DNA of 64,000 nt, taken from NCBI GenBank assembly GCA_965247295.1, contig CBDFGQ010000008.1:806001-870000 (forward strand), given 5' to 3'. A program made the translations under genes and the position numbers. Source of the DNA: CBDFGQ01 sp965247295. Its GTDB lineage: Bacteria > Chloroflexota > Dehalococcoidia > Lucifugimonadales > JAGWBF01. Shown here in pieces: positions 34,899-43,256 of this stretch (position 1 is its first letter; the number at the start of each line of letters is the position of its first letter). The notes under the pieces were generated by a model. That model did no database searches and was not told the DNA's origin. It worked only from the letters and a program-made list of their open reading frames with translations.

Positions 34899-35909
34899 CT
34901 ACTCCCCTCCCAGTATACGCTCGAAAGAGATTCCCACCTGGGAGCCCTGCCCGCCGAACACCGAACCCGTGGTCCCGCTCTCGAACCTCTGCCGCACCAG
35001 CTCGTAGATGCGCCCGGAAAGCTCCACGTACCCGACCTCTCGCACCAGGGCCGTGTTCTCGTCGCTCAGGTAGAAACTAACGAACTCGCGGACTTCCTGC
35101 CGCTGGGCGGCCTCGCTGTTGACGTAGATAAACAGGGGCCTGCTCAATGGGGCGTAGCTGCCGTCCATGATGCTTTCGGCGCTGGGGGCCACGGGGCCAG
35201 TCCCCGGGTCCACCGGGACCAGCTTGAGCTTGTCCATATTCTCCTGGTAGAAGGCGTGGCCAAAGTATCCCAGCCCGTACTTTTCACCGCTGATGGCCGT
35301 CACCAGCACGTTGTCGTCGGCCGAGGCGGTGTAATCGGGCCGGGAGGCCCCTTCCTGGCCCACCACGGCCGTGGTGAAGTAGTCGAAGGTGCCGGAGTCG
35401 GTATCCGCTCCCACAAGGTGAATGCTCCTCTCGGGCCACCCAGGCCGCACGTCGGACCACTTTTGGACGGTGGAACCGGGCCTCCATATCCGCTTCAGCT
35501 CGTCCACCGTAAGAAAGTCCACCCAGTCGTTGTCCGGATTGACCATCACCGAAAGCCCGTCGAAGGCCATCGGCAGCTCGATGTACTCCACGCCGTTGTC
35601 CCGGCAGGCCTCCACCTCCACGGGCTTGATGGGACGGGAAGCGTTGGTGACTTGCGTCTCGCCGCTGCAGAACCTCCTGAATCCCCCTCCCGTACCGGAG
35701 ATACCAACGGTTACCAGCACCTTTCCGTACTCCTTCTGGAACTCCTCAGCCATCGCCTCGGTTATGGGGAAGACGGTGCTGGAACCGTCTACCTTTATAA
35801 TAGGCGCACCACCGCCACATCCCCCGGCGTGGGCAATCAGGAGGACGCCAGAGACTGCGGCCACGAATAAAAGGAGCCTTCGGCGGAACTTAGGTGAGCT
35901 CTGCTTCAT
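34899..35909 (-). CDS. pstS: Phosphate-binding lipoprotein PstS
   Basis: 336 residues from ATG 35909 (GAGG six bases upstream); the frame is open 14 codons further. A signal peptide (LLLFVAAVSGVLLIAHAGGC) ends in a cysteine near residue 31, a probable lipidation site. Phosphate-contact motifs are DGSSTVFPI, SGTGGGFRRF and TDSGTFDYF. It captures phosphate outside the membrane and is the first gene of the pst operon. Confidence 0.95.
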   Translation of the reverse strand: MKQSSPKFRRRLLLFVAAVSGVLLIAHAGGCGGGAPIIKVDGSSTVFPITEAMAEEFQKEYGKVLVTVGISGTGGGFRRFCSGETQVTNASRPIKPVEVEACRDNGVEYIELPMAFDGLSVMVNPDNDWVDFLTVDELKRIWRPGSTVQKWSDVRPGWPERSIHLVGADTDSGTFDYFTTAVVGQEGASRPDYTASADDNVLVTAISGEKYGLGYFGHAFYQENMDKLKLVPVDPGTGPVAPSAESIMDGSYAPLSRPLFIYVNSEAAQRQEVREFVSFYLSDENTALVREVGYVELSGRIYELVRQRFESGTTGSVFGGQGSQVGISFERILGGE

Positions 35910-35922
35910 CCGTTTCCTCAGT

Positions 35923-35951
35923 TTAATATCATTTTGGGCCGTGGGGTGCAA
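35923..35951 (-). promoter_or_regulatory. Candidate promoter of pstSCAB-phoU
   Basis: Minus strand TTGCAC (35946-35951), 17-base spacer, TATTAA (35923-35928). The -35 is poor, as expected if an activator such as PhoB is needed, but no activator site was identified. Confidence 0.35.
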
Positions 35952-36102
35952 CTACCATGGGCGAGGTCGGACGAGTTTTTACTCAGAGGCGTAGGTGGCC
36001 GTGTACGGCTCCTGCTTCGGGGGCTGATTGGGCTTACCGGATACGCGAGCAGCCTAGATGTACCTCCGCACTGTTCCTGACCAACGCCTTGGACCCATAA
36101 GA

Positions 36103-36129
36103 AAAGCCCTCCGCCGAGCGGAGGGCTTT
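36103..36129 (-). terminator. Rho-independent terminator after the crotonase gene
   Basis: An 11-bp perfect stem (AAAGCCCTCCG / CGGAGGGCTTT) with a 5-base loop. Read on the minus strand it is followed by TTTTCTT, about 130 bases after the crotonase stop, and it insulates the pst operon. Confidence 0.85.
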
Positions 36130-36261
36130 GACTCCGGAAAATACGATACTCCCAGTGATATTGGGGGCAGTCTTAGCTTATCCCTCACGAGTCTCCATCA
36201 CTTCCGTATGTATTGTGAATAATATCACAATTGGTACGCGTTGTAAAGTAGTGGTTAGGGG

Positions 36262-37032
36262 TCAGCGCCCCTTTCGGTCCAAGAACTCCTTGAAAGCCTC
36301 CTCCACGTGGGGCGACTCTACCCGCGAAGTCAGGTATGTCCGCTCTCGCTCCCACATCTCCCGCCAGCTCACGCCAATGTCCTCGATCAGCAAATGCTTC
36401 ACCCCCCGAACCGAGTCGGGATGGTTGCTGGCGATGGTGGTCGCTATCTCCATCGCCAGCTCCATTAACTTCTCCGGGGGCACCAGGTGATTGAGCAGCC
36501 CGATGCGGTAGGCCTCTTGAGCCTCGACCACCCTGCCCGTGAAGAGCAGCTCCTTGGCCACTGGCCACCCTACCTGCTGAGGTAGGGTCCAGGTACAGTT
36601 CAACCTCCCGTAGGCGGCCGCCAGGAAACGGAAGCTGCTACGCTCGCATCCGACCCGTAGGTCCATTGAGGATGCCAGGACGGCCCCGCCGCCGTACGCC
36701 AGACCGTTAAGGGCTCCTATGGTGGGTTTTTCACAGGCCGCGAGATGCCAGCTGCACTGGGCGCGGATAGCCTGGCGCCGTTCATTCTCCTCTGGGGAGA
36801 GTTCGGTGGCGTCTCTCCGCTGCTCATGTATGTCCCCTCCCGCGCTGAAGGCCCTCTCGCCGGCGCCGGCGATGACAATAGCCCTGATACTGTCGTCCAC
36901 CTCCGCCCCCGTAATCGCCTGGTCCAGCTCCGTCACAAGCTGGAAATCCATCGCGTTGAGGACGTTGGGGCGGTTCAGGGTGAATATCGCCACCCCGTCA
37001 GTCTGAGATACTAGAATGGTCTCGTAGCTCAC
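36262..37032 (-). CDS. Enoyl-CoA hydratase/isomerase (crotonase) family protein lacking catalytic Glu residues
   Basis: 256 residues, full crotonase length. Oxyanion-hole segments AFSAGGDIH (about 61-69) and GLAYGGGAVL (about 110-119) are present. In classical hydratases the second contains Glu (GGGCELA) and a second Glu lies in a FGQPE-type segment. Here these positions read Val118 and an alanine run near 138-140. The protein therefore keeps the acyl-CoA fold but probably not hydratase chemistry; an isomerase, hydrolase or decarboxylase role is possible. It is a single-gene unit with its own promoter (37110-37138) and terminator. Confidence 0.88.
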   Translation of the reverse strand: MSYETILVSQTDGVAIFTLNRPNVLNAMDFQLVTELDQAITGAEVDDSIRAIVIAGAGERAFSAGGDIHEQRRDATELSPEENERRQAIRAQCSWHLAACEKPTIGALNGLAYGGGAVLASSMDLRVGCERSSFRFLAAAYGRLNCTWTLPQQVGWPVAKELLFTGRVVEAQEAYRIGLLNHLVPPEKLMELAMEIATTIASNHPDSVRGVKHLLIEDIGVSWREMWERERTYLTSRVESPHVEEAFKEFLDRKGR

Positions 37033-37109
37033 CTATGCCCCCCGTCAAACCACTGTGGGGCCCACGCACCCTATCCCTCTGAGAACACACGCTGCCCCTG
37101 GCGATAGGC

Positions 37110-37138
37110 ATTGTAATTGGCAGCGGGGGTTCAGTCAA
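37110..37138 (-). promoter_or_regulatory. Sigma-70 promoter of the crotonase gene
   Basis: Minus strand TTGACT (37133-37138), 17-base spacer, TACAAT (37110-37115); five of six matches in each box, about 75 bases before the start codon. Confidence 0.78.
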
Positions 37139-37264
37139 TCAGCCTAGCTGCCTGCGGTGGGCACGCGGGCTAAGCAGCGACCGACCATAAGGTCGGCCCT
37201 TTCAGACACTCACATACATAGGCCGCATGATGTTAAAATATCGTCTCAAAACAGATATTGATTA

Positions 37265-37293
37265 TTGACAGGAAGCTTCTGCCAGACTAGAAT
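37265..37293 (+). promoter_or_regulatory. Distal sigma-70 promoter of cassette 1
   Basis: TTGACA (37265-37270), 17-base spacer, TAGAAT (37288-37293). It would give a leader of about 230 bases before the first DUF1800 gene. Confidence 0.7.
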
Positions 37294-37420
37294 TACCTGT
37301 AGGAACCACCGGTCGCGGCACATGGGGAAATATGAAGGGGAGGGCCCTTGACCAGAGAATCGCGGCCTTGAGCGCGCTCGACGAAGGCTTGAATCAAACG
37401 GTACCGCTGCTCCCGCTAGG

Positions 37421-37449
37421 TTGACAAGGGATGGGGGCCATACTAAAAT
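37421..37449 (+). promoter_or_regulatory. Proximal sigma-70 promoter of cassette 1
   Basis: TTGACA (37421-37426), 17-base spacer, TAAAAT (37444-37449), about 83 bases before the DUF1800 start. Confidence 0.8.
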
Positions 37450-37532
37450 GGGCGTAATTTCTTCGTGTAGCTGAGAGCGCAGCGCTAATGCGTGGCGTTT
37501 GCTGATCTTAATGAAGGGGGGAGGGTAGCTAG

Positions 37533-38939
37533 ATGCCAGATAAAGATATAGCCTTGATGGCCCATCTCATGCGGAGAGCCGGCTTCGGGGCCCACCGAGA
37601 CGAGCTGGAACGGCGACTGGCCACAGGCTACGAGCAGACGGTAGAAGAGCTGCTCGACCCAGAAAAGCACGACATACCCGAGGTGGATGAAGAGGTCCTC
37701 TTCCGCTACATGCCCAACCTCGAGTACTGCACCTCTCCAAGGCTAGGGCGCATGGAGGTCATCTACCGGATGATGAACAGCCAGCGCCCGCTGGAGGAGA
37801 AGATGTCCCTCTTCTGGCATCAGCTCTTCGCCACCGGGGAAGCCAAGATAAACAAGGCCCAGGAGATGGTGGACCAGATGGCCCTGTTCCGCAAGTACGG
37901 TATGGGTAGCTACCAGGAGCTGCTGGTGGAGCTCGCCAGGAACCCGGCCATGATCTACTGGCTGGACAACAACGAGAACCACAAGGACGCCCCCAACGAG
38001 AACTGGGGCCGGGAGTTGCTGGAGCTGTTCTCCTTGGGTGTGGGCAACTACACCGAGCAGGACGTCTACGAGTGCTCCAGGGCCTTCACGGGCTGGACGA
38101 TAACCGACAGGATTCCCCGAGGCGGCCCCGGATACTTCCCCTGGGGCTTTGGATATGTGGCCGAGGACCACGACGATACGGAGAAGCAGTTCCTGGGGCA
38201 CAAGGGACGCTTCAACGGCGAGGACATCGTAGACATCGTGGTGGGCCAGACGGCTACCCACCAGTTCATCGCCCGGCACCTGTACAACTTCTTCGTGGCC
38301 GACGAGGTCCAGGTGCCGGCGTGGCAGGACACGCCCCCCAAGGACCCAGACGCCGTCAACGCCATAGTGGATGCCTTTGTCAAGTCCGGCTACGACATGC
38401 GCTCCACCCTGCGGGTCCTGTTCAACTCCGACTTCTTCAAGGAAGCCCGATTCGCCAGGGTAAAGAGCCCTATAGAGGTGGTAGTGGGTACCATGCGCCT
38501 CGTGGGCGACTTCAAGTCTCCTAGACCAGGCATTCTGGCCATTGGGGAGGAGACCGGGTATCAGGGGCAGGAGCTCATCAACCCCCCCAGCGTCGAGGGC
38601 TGGCACACCGGGGCCGAGTGGATAGACAGCGGCTCCCTGGTGAGGCGCATCAACTTCGCCGCCGACTGGCTCTCCAACCTGGAGATGCCCGGGGTCCAGT
38701 CCATCATCGGCAGGACCAGGGCACAAGGTAACCTTGCTTCTCCCGAGTTCGTGGACATCTGCCTGGACCTCCTGGGCCCCCTGGAGGTGGCCGACTCGAC
38801 CCGCCAGGAGCTCATATCCATGGCCGAGCGGGGTGGCGAGCTTTGCTGGGACTCGGATGAGGACTCGCGTACGTCGGCCGGAAGGGTGGCGGACATGCTG
38901 GCCCTAATAGCTGCGGCACGCGAGTACCAGATGGCCTAG
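37533..38939 (+). CDS. DUF1800 family protein, cassette copy 1
   Basis: 468 residues behind a GGGGGGAGGG ribosome-binding site. DUF1800 hallmarks: AHLMRRAGFGA near the N-terminus, LFWHQLFATGE (about 93-103), NENWGRELLELFSLGVGNY (about 155-173), SRAFTGWTI, and a C-terminal NPPSVEGWHTGAEWI. The biochemical function of the family is unknown; its genes usually neighbour DUF1501 genes, as here. Unlike many family members there is no signal peptide: the domain starts at residue 5. About three quarters of residues match the second copy at 41828-43240. Some stretches are nearly identical at the DNA level, for example 38592-38665. Confidence 0.9.
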   Translation: MPDKDIALMAHLMRRAGFGAHRDELERRLATGYEQTVEELLDPEKHDIPEVDEEVLFRYMPNLEYCTSPRLGRMEVIYRMMNSQRPLEEKMSLFWHQLFATGEAKINKAQEMVDQMALFRKYGMGSYQELLVELARNPAMIYWLDNNENHKDAPNENWGRELLELFSLGVGNYTEQDVYECSRAFTGWTITDRIPRGGPGYFPWGFGYVAEDHDDTEKQFLGHKGRFNGEDIVDIVVGQTATHQFIARHLYNFFVADEVQVPAWQDTPPKDPDAVNAIVDAFVKSGYDMRSTLRVLFNSDFFKEARFARVKSPIEVVVGTMRLVGDFKSPRPGILAIGEETGYQGQELINPPSVEGWHTGAEWIDSGSLVRRINFAADWLSNLEMPGVQSIIGRTRAQGNLASPEFVDICLDLLGPLEVADSTRQELISMAERGGELCWDSDEDSRTSAGRVADMLALIAAAREYQMA

Positions 38940-38981
38940 GGCCAATGAATTTGCGAAATCTAGAGTAGAGTCACAGTAAAA

Positions 38982-40161
38982 AAGGAGGGCAATAGCTAAT
39001 GACATCTACCAAGAAGGACCCGGTCCTGGTGGTATTGCAGCTTACGGGGGGCAACGACTACTTCAACTGCATCATCCCTTACAACGACCCCCTCTACTAC
39101 GACAACCGTCCCATGGTTGGCATCGCCCAGGACCAGATGATCCCACTGGACGACGAGTTCGCCCTGCACCCCAGCATGGGGCCCATCAAGGACCTCTGGG
39201 ACCAGGATAAGGTCGCCATCATCCACGGCGTCGGCTACGAAAACTCCCCTAGGTCCCACTTCCGCTCCATGGACATCTGGCACACCTGCGAGCCCGATAA
39301 GGTCGGCACCGAGGGTTGGCTCGGTCGCGCCACCAGAGACCTGGACCCCAACAAGGAGAACGTCCTCACCTCCGTCAACTTCGGCAACGGCCTCCCCAGG
39401 GCCCTCGCCTTGCCTGGCGTCTCCGTCGCCTCCGTTTCGGACCTCTCCACCTACGGCATCCTCACCTCCCTGGAAGACGACCGCAGGGCCGCCGCTCTAG
39501 AGAGGTTCGCTCGCATGTACGGACCAGCCATCGGCACCGGCTACACCATGGAGTACCTCGGCCAGACCGGCATGGACGCCCTCAAGGGCGCAGATATCCT
39601 CCGGACAGCTCCCGAAATCTACTCCTCCTCCGTGGAGTACGCCAATAACCCCATCGCCAGAAAGATGCGCGACATCGCCCAGGTCCACCTCGCAGGCTTC
39701 GGCACCAGAATCTTCTACACCCAGCACGCCAGCTTCGACACCCACGCCAGCGAGCTCTCCACTCATGCCCAGCTCTGGACCGAGGTCTCTGGCGCCGTCT
39801 ACGACTTCCTACAGGACCTCAAAGAGCATGACGCCGCAGACAACGTCGTCGTCATCATGTTCTCCGAGTTCGGTCGGCGTGTCCACGACAACGGCTCCGG
39901 CACCGACCATGGCGCTGGCGGCGTCGCCTTCGCCATCGGAGACCCGGCCGTCGGCGGCTACCACGGCCAGTACCCCTCCAGAAAGCCCGAAGACCTACAG
40001 TTCGGCGACCTGGTCCCCAACATGGACTTCAGGGGCGTCTACTCCACCATCATCGAGGACTGGATGGGCCTGGAAGCCAATCACATCGTCGGCGGCTCCT
40101 TCGAACAGCTGGAGTTCATCAAAAAGTAACACACCCACCCCCCATCCACATCGGGCGTCGG
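38982..40161 (+). repeat. Near-identical long repeat, unit A
   Basis: Direct repeat of about 1.18 kb, partner at 43257-44439, offset 4275 bases. It covers the DUF1501 ribosome-binding site, gene and about 30 bases of trailer. Confidence 0.92.
38999..40129 (+). CDS. DUF1501 family (alkaline-phosphatase-superfamily-like) protein, copy 1
   Basis: 376 residues, AAGGAGGG before the ATG. Family motifs are DPVLVVLQLTGGNDYFN at the N-terminus, SFDTHASELSTHAQLW (about 244-259) and FSEFGRRVHDNGSGTDHGAG (about 287-306), the likely metal-site region of this sulfatase/phosphatase-like fold. Most relatives carry a Tat signal ahead of the first motif; this protein starts directly at it. Codon use is strongly NNC-biased (runs of GTC, CTC, TCC, GCC), unlike the flanking genes. 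The protein is identical to that of copy 2 at 43274-44404, with about five synonymous base changes. Function unknown. Confidence 0.9.
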   Translation: MTSTKKDPVLVVLQLTGGNDYFNCIIPYNDPLYYDNRPMVGIAQDQMIPLDDEFALHPSMGPIKDLWDQDKVAIIHGVGYENSPRSHFRSMDIWHTCEPDKVGTEGWLGRATRDLDPNKENVLTSVNFGNGLPRALALPGVSVASVSDLSTYGILTSLEDDRRAAALERFARMYGPAIGTGYTMEYLGQTGMDALKGADILRTAPEIYSSSVEYANNPIARKMRDIAQVHLAGFGTRIFYTQHASFDTHASELSTHAQLWTEVSGAVYDFLQDLKEHDAADNVVVIMFSEFGRRVHDNGSGTDHGAGGVAFAIGDPAVGGYHGQYPSRKPEDLQFGDLVPNMDFRGVYSTIIEDWMGLEANHIVGGSFEQLEFIKK

Positions 40162-40393
40162 GTGTTAAATTAGCGTATAGCACACCTGGGGAATCTGGGA
40201 AATTTTCCCCGGCGGCATGGCTAAGTTAGTGACTGGCAGACCACGGCCGGCAGCGTGGATGTACGCTCCGGCAAGGCTATCGGTCATAGCAAGAATGTGG
40301 GCACCATCGTCCCTGGCCTATAGGGTGATCTTTGGTGGCCGCCTATTCTAGCCAGGCTAATAGTTGACCGGACTTTAGAAAGAGGAGCCAACG

Positions 40394-41467
40394 ATGCTAA
40401 CGAGAAAAGTAGCCGGCCGAGTCTACAACTACGACTATTGCGTCGGCAGGACCGCGATGGGAGGCGATGGCTTCTGGTCCCCAATAGACTTCGCCCTGGG
40501 CTCCAACGACAGCCTGTACGTCGTCAACCGCGCAGACGAGTACAACAAGGGCCGGGGCCTGACCAAGCTTACCCTGAATCACGAGTTCATCTGGGACACG
40601 CGAGGCCCCGGATTCGGCACCGGCAACCACATCAACTTCGGTGTCGGCGTTGACGCCGCCTTTGGTGAATCCCCGTACTACAATCCCGTGCCCGACCAGT
40701 CCGTGTGGCTTTCTTCCATTGACCTGGACAAAGACGAGAATTCCTACGTGGCGGACGAGTGGACAGGGGTGATTTTCATCCACGACAAGGACGGGAACTC
40801 GCTCGGTAGGTGGGGCACCAAGGGGTCCGCCGATGGGGAGCTCAACGGTCCCTCGGGGCTCGCCTTCGATAAGGAAGACAACCTCTTCATCGTGGACAGC
40901 CTCAACCACCGGATCCAGGTGTTTACCAAGGAAGGGGAATTCCTCCACAAGTGGGGCACCCATGGCACCGGTAACGGCGAGTTCAACATGCCATGGGGCA
41001 TCTCCATCGACAAGAACGGGCATGTGTACGTGGCCGACTGGAAGAACAGCCGTGTGCAGAAGTTCGGTCCCGACGGGGAATACATAGCTACCTATGGCGG
41101 CCCGGGAACGGGCGAGGGGCAGCTGTACCGTCCCACCGACGTGGCCATAGATGATGAGGGAGACCTCTACGTAACCGACAACCGCGACGATCGCGTACAC
41201 GTCTATGATGCCGAGGGTAACTTCATCACGGCGTTCTTCGGTGACGCCATAAATCTATCGCCCTGGGCGGAGGCCGGACTTGAGGTGAACCTCGACGCCA
41301 AGAAAGCCCGCCGGATGTTTGACCTGAGCCGGGAACAGCGCTTCCAGCGGCCGGTGGCAATAAACGTGGGCGCCGATGGGAAGATCATAATCCTTGAAAT
41401 GAAGTCCTCTCGCATCCAGATCTATGTCAAGGAAGAGAACTGGGTAGACCCGCCTTTCAACCTGTAG
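40394..41467 (+). CDS. NHL-repeat beta-propeller protein, copy 1
   Basis: 357 residues, GAGGAG site before the ATG. Repeats of the NHL type are clear: NGPSGLAFDKEDNLFIVDS, MPWGISIDKNGHVYVADW and RPTDVAIDDEGDLYVTDN, consistent with a six-bladed propeller. There is no signal peptide or membrane segment. Compared with copy 2 it has about 24 extra residues near 85-108 (VDAAFGESPYYNPVPDQSVW). NHL propellers bind proteins, RNA or small ligands, or act as lyases; none can be chosen here. It follows the DUF1501 gene by 264 noncoding bases. Confidence 0.88.
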   Translation: MLTRKVAGRVYNYDYCVGRTAMGGDGFWSPIDFALGSNDSLYVVNRADEYNKGRGLTKLTLNHEFIWDTRGPGFGTGNHINFGVGVDAAFGESPYYNPVPDQSVWLSSIDLDKDENSYVADEWTGVIFIHDKDGNSLGRWGTKGSADGELNGPSGLAFDKEDNLFIVDSLNHRIQVFTKEGEFLHKWGTHGTGNGEFNMPWGISIDKNGHVYVADWKNSRVQKFGPDGEYIATYGGPGTGEGQLYRPTDVAIDDEGDLYVTDNRDDRVHVYDAEGNFITAFFGDAINLSPWAEAGLEVNLDAKKARRMFDLSREQRFQRPVAINVGADGKIIILEMKSSRIQIYVKEENWVDPPFNL

Positions 41468-41576
41468 TAGGAACCCGGTACCCATAACAGGGTGACACGT
41501 TTTGGCCCGGGCGTCGGCCGTGTCGCCAAAGTGAACTGGAGCGGGCGACGGTTACGATTGTCCATCGGGCACAAAC

Positions 41577-41620
41577 CGCCACTCACCATTTGGCGAGGCC
41601 AAGGTGAGTGGCGTTGTTTT
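41577..41620 (+). terminator. Rho-independent terminator of cassette 1
   Basis: Perfect 11-bp stem CGCCACTCACC / GGTGAGTGGCG, an inner stem TTGGC/GCCAA in the loop, then TTGTTTT. It lies 110 bases after the NHL stop. Confidence 0.85.
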
Positions 41621-41724
41621 GGGTCAGTCAGGACCCGTATACAGGAGGGCCAGCACTGTATGGCTGCCCAGCCCAGGCTTCGGGATTGGACACGCCGGGC
41701 ACGCGCCCGTGTCCCTAGATTCTG

Positions 41725-41754
41725 TTGACATGGTCGCCTGTTGTATATTACAAT
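41725..41754 (+). promoter_or_regulatory. Sigma-70 promoter of cassette 2
   Basis: TTGACA (41725-41730), 18-base spacer, TACAAT (41749-41754), about 75 bases before the second DUF1800 gene. Confidence 0.78.
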
Positions 41755-41827
41755 TCCGCTAATTATCTGGGACTCGTAGGACGAGTCGCACAGAACTGGA
41801 GTGACCCAAGAGAAGGGGGGGTGTTAC

Positions 41828-43240
41828 ATGCCCGATAACGATATCGCTCTCATGGCCCACCTCATGCGACGGGCCGGCTTTGGCGCCAGCCGCGACGAGC
41901 TGGAGCAGCGGGTTGCCAAAGGCTACGAGCAGACGGTAGAAGAGCTAATAGACCCCGATAAATACGATGTGCCCGAGGTAGACTCCGACGTCTTCTATCG
42001 GTATTACCCCGGGCTCGAAGTGCCTGGTGCTCCGCCCGGCGGTCGCTCTAACCTGATCTACTACATGATGACCAGCCAGCGCCCGCTGGAAGAGAAGATT
42101 GCCCTATTCTGGCACCAGCTGTTCGCCACGGGCAACTCAAAGGTGGACAACCCCACCGAAGTGGTGCGGCAGATAGACATGTTCCGCAAGTGCGGTATGG
42201 GCAGCTACCGGGACCTGCTAATTGAGCTGGCCAAGGACCCGGCCATGATCTACTGGCTGGACAACAACGAGAACCACAAAAACGCCCCCAACGAGAACTG
42301 GGGCCGGGAGCTGCTGGAGCTGTTCACCATGGGTGTGGGCAACTACACCGAGCAGGACGTCTACGAGTGCTCCAGGGCATTCACCGGATGGACCATATCG
42401 CCCAAGATACCCCGCCTGCCCCTGGGACGCTTCTATTGGGGCTTTCAGTATAAGCCCGAGGACCACGACGACTCGGAGAAGGTATTCCTGGGGCACCGGG
42501 GATGTTTCAACGGCGAGGACGTGGTGGACATTATCGTGCATCAGCCCGCAACGGCCAGGTTCGTCGCCAGGCACCTGTACAACTTCTTCGTGGCCGACGA
42601 GGTCCAGGTCCCGGCGTGGCAGGTCACGCCGCCCAAGGACCCGGTGGCCATCAATATCATTGGAGACGCCTTCGTGAGTTCGGGGTACGACATTCGCTCT
42701 ACCCTGCGGGTGCTGTTCAACTCTGACTTCTTCAAGGCCGAATCGGTGCGCTGGGCCAAGGTCAAGAGCCCGACTGAGGTAGTCGTGGGGACCATGCGCC
42801 TCGTAGGCGACTTCCAGTGGCCCAGGCCGGGACTGCAACCCATAGGGGAAGAGACCGGCTATCAGGGGCAGGAGCTCATCAACCCGCCCAGTGTCGAGGG
42901 CTGGCACACCGGGGCCGAGTGGATAGACAGCGGCTCCCTGGTGAGGCGCATTAACTTCGCCGCCGACCGCGTGTCTAACGTGGAGATGCCCGGGGTCCAG
43001 TCCATCATCGGCAGGACCAGGGCCCAAGGCAACCTGGCTCCATCCGATTTTGTAGATACCTGCCTGGACCTGCTCGGCCCCCTGGAGGTCGCCGACGCGA
43101 CCCGCCAGGAGCTTACATCCATGGCCGAGCGGGGTGGCGAGCTTCGCTGGGGCTCGGAGGAGGAGTCCAAGGATTCGGCCCGTAGAGTAGGTGATATGCT
43201 GGCCTTGATAGTAGCATCGAGGGAATTTCAGTTCACCTAG
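41828..43240 (+). CDS. DUF1800 family protein, cassette copy 2
   Basis: 470 residues from ATG 41828, behind AAGGGGGGG; a GTG 9 codons upstream is less likely. The same DUF1800 motifs as copy 1 are present (AHLMRRAGFGASRDELE, ALFWHQLFATGN, NENWGRELLELFTMGVGNY, SRAFTGWTI). Differences cluster at residues about 45-75, 100-120 and 190-210, so these may be the specificity-determining surfaces. No signal peptide. It is first in a unit driven by the promoter at 41725. Confidence 0.9.
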   Translation: MPDNDIALMAHLMRRAGFGASRDELEQRVAKGYEQTVEELIDPDKYDVPEVDSDVFYRYYPGLEVPGAPPGGRSNLIYYMMTSQRPLEEKIALFWHQLFATGNSKVDNPTEVVRQIDMFRKCGMGSYRDLLIELAKDPAMIYWLDNNENHKNAPNENWGRELLELFTMGVGNYTEQDVYECSRAFTGWTISPKIPRLPLGRFYWGFQYKPEDHDDSEKVFLGHRGCFNGEDVVDIIVHQPATARFVARHLYNFFVADEVQVPAWQVTPPKDPVAINIIGDAFVSSGYDIRSTLRVLFNSDFFKAESVRWAKVKSPTEVVVGTMRLVGDFQWPRPGLQPIGEETGYQGQELINPPSVEGWHTGAEWIDSGSLVRRINFAADRVSNVEMPGVQSIIGRTRAQGNLAPSDFVDTCLDLLGPLEVADATRQELTSMAERGGELRWGSEEESKDSARRVGDMLALIVASREFQFT

Positions 43241-43256
43241 AATGGCTAAAGCAAGG

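Larger units (their letters stand above)
35910..36261. other. Intergenic region: pst promoter region and crotonase terminator
   Basis: Contains the weak pstS promoter candidate (35923-35951) and the hairpin terminator (36103-36129). No gene is visible; a clear Pho box cannot be claimed. Confidence 0.6.
37033..37532. other. Divergent intergenic region with three promoters
   Basis: Holds the minus-strand crotonase promoter and two plus-strand promoters that serve the first DUF1800 cassette. A small hairpin CCGACC-ATAA-GGTCGG lies at 37181-37196. No reading frame of coding character is seen between the two plus-strand promoters. Confidence 0.6.
41468..41827. other. Inter-cassette region: terminator and second promoter
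   Basis: Holds the cassette 1 terminator (41577-41620) and the cassette 2 promoter (41725-41754). An open frame across 41492-41728 overlaps the terminator and has no coding character. Confidence 0.6.

Noticed and set aside
37743..38726. 327-codon open frame antisense to DUF1800 copy 1
   Set aside because: A mirror of the high third-position GC of the sense gene; a similar frame occurs opposite copy 2 (42218-43267). The sense strand has family motifs and ribosome-binding sites, the antisense does not.
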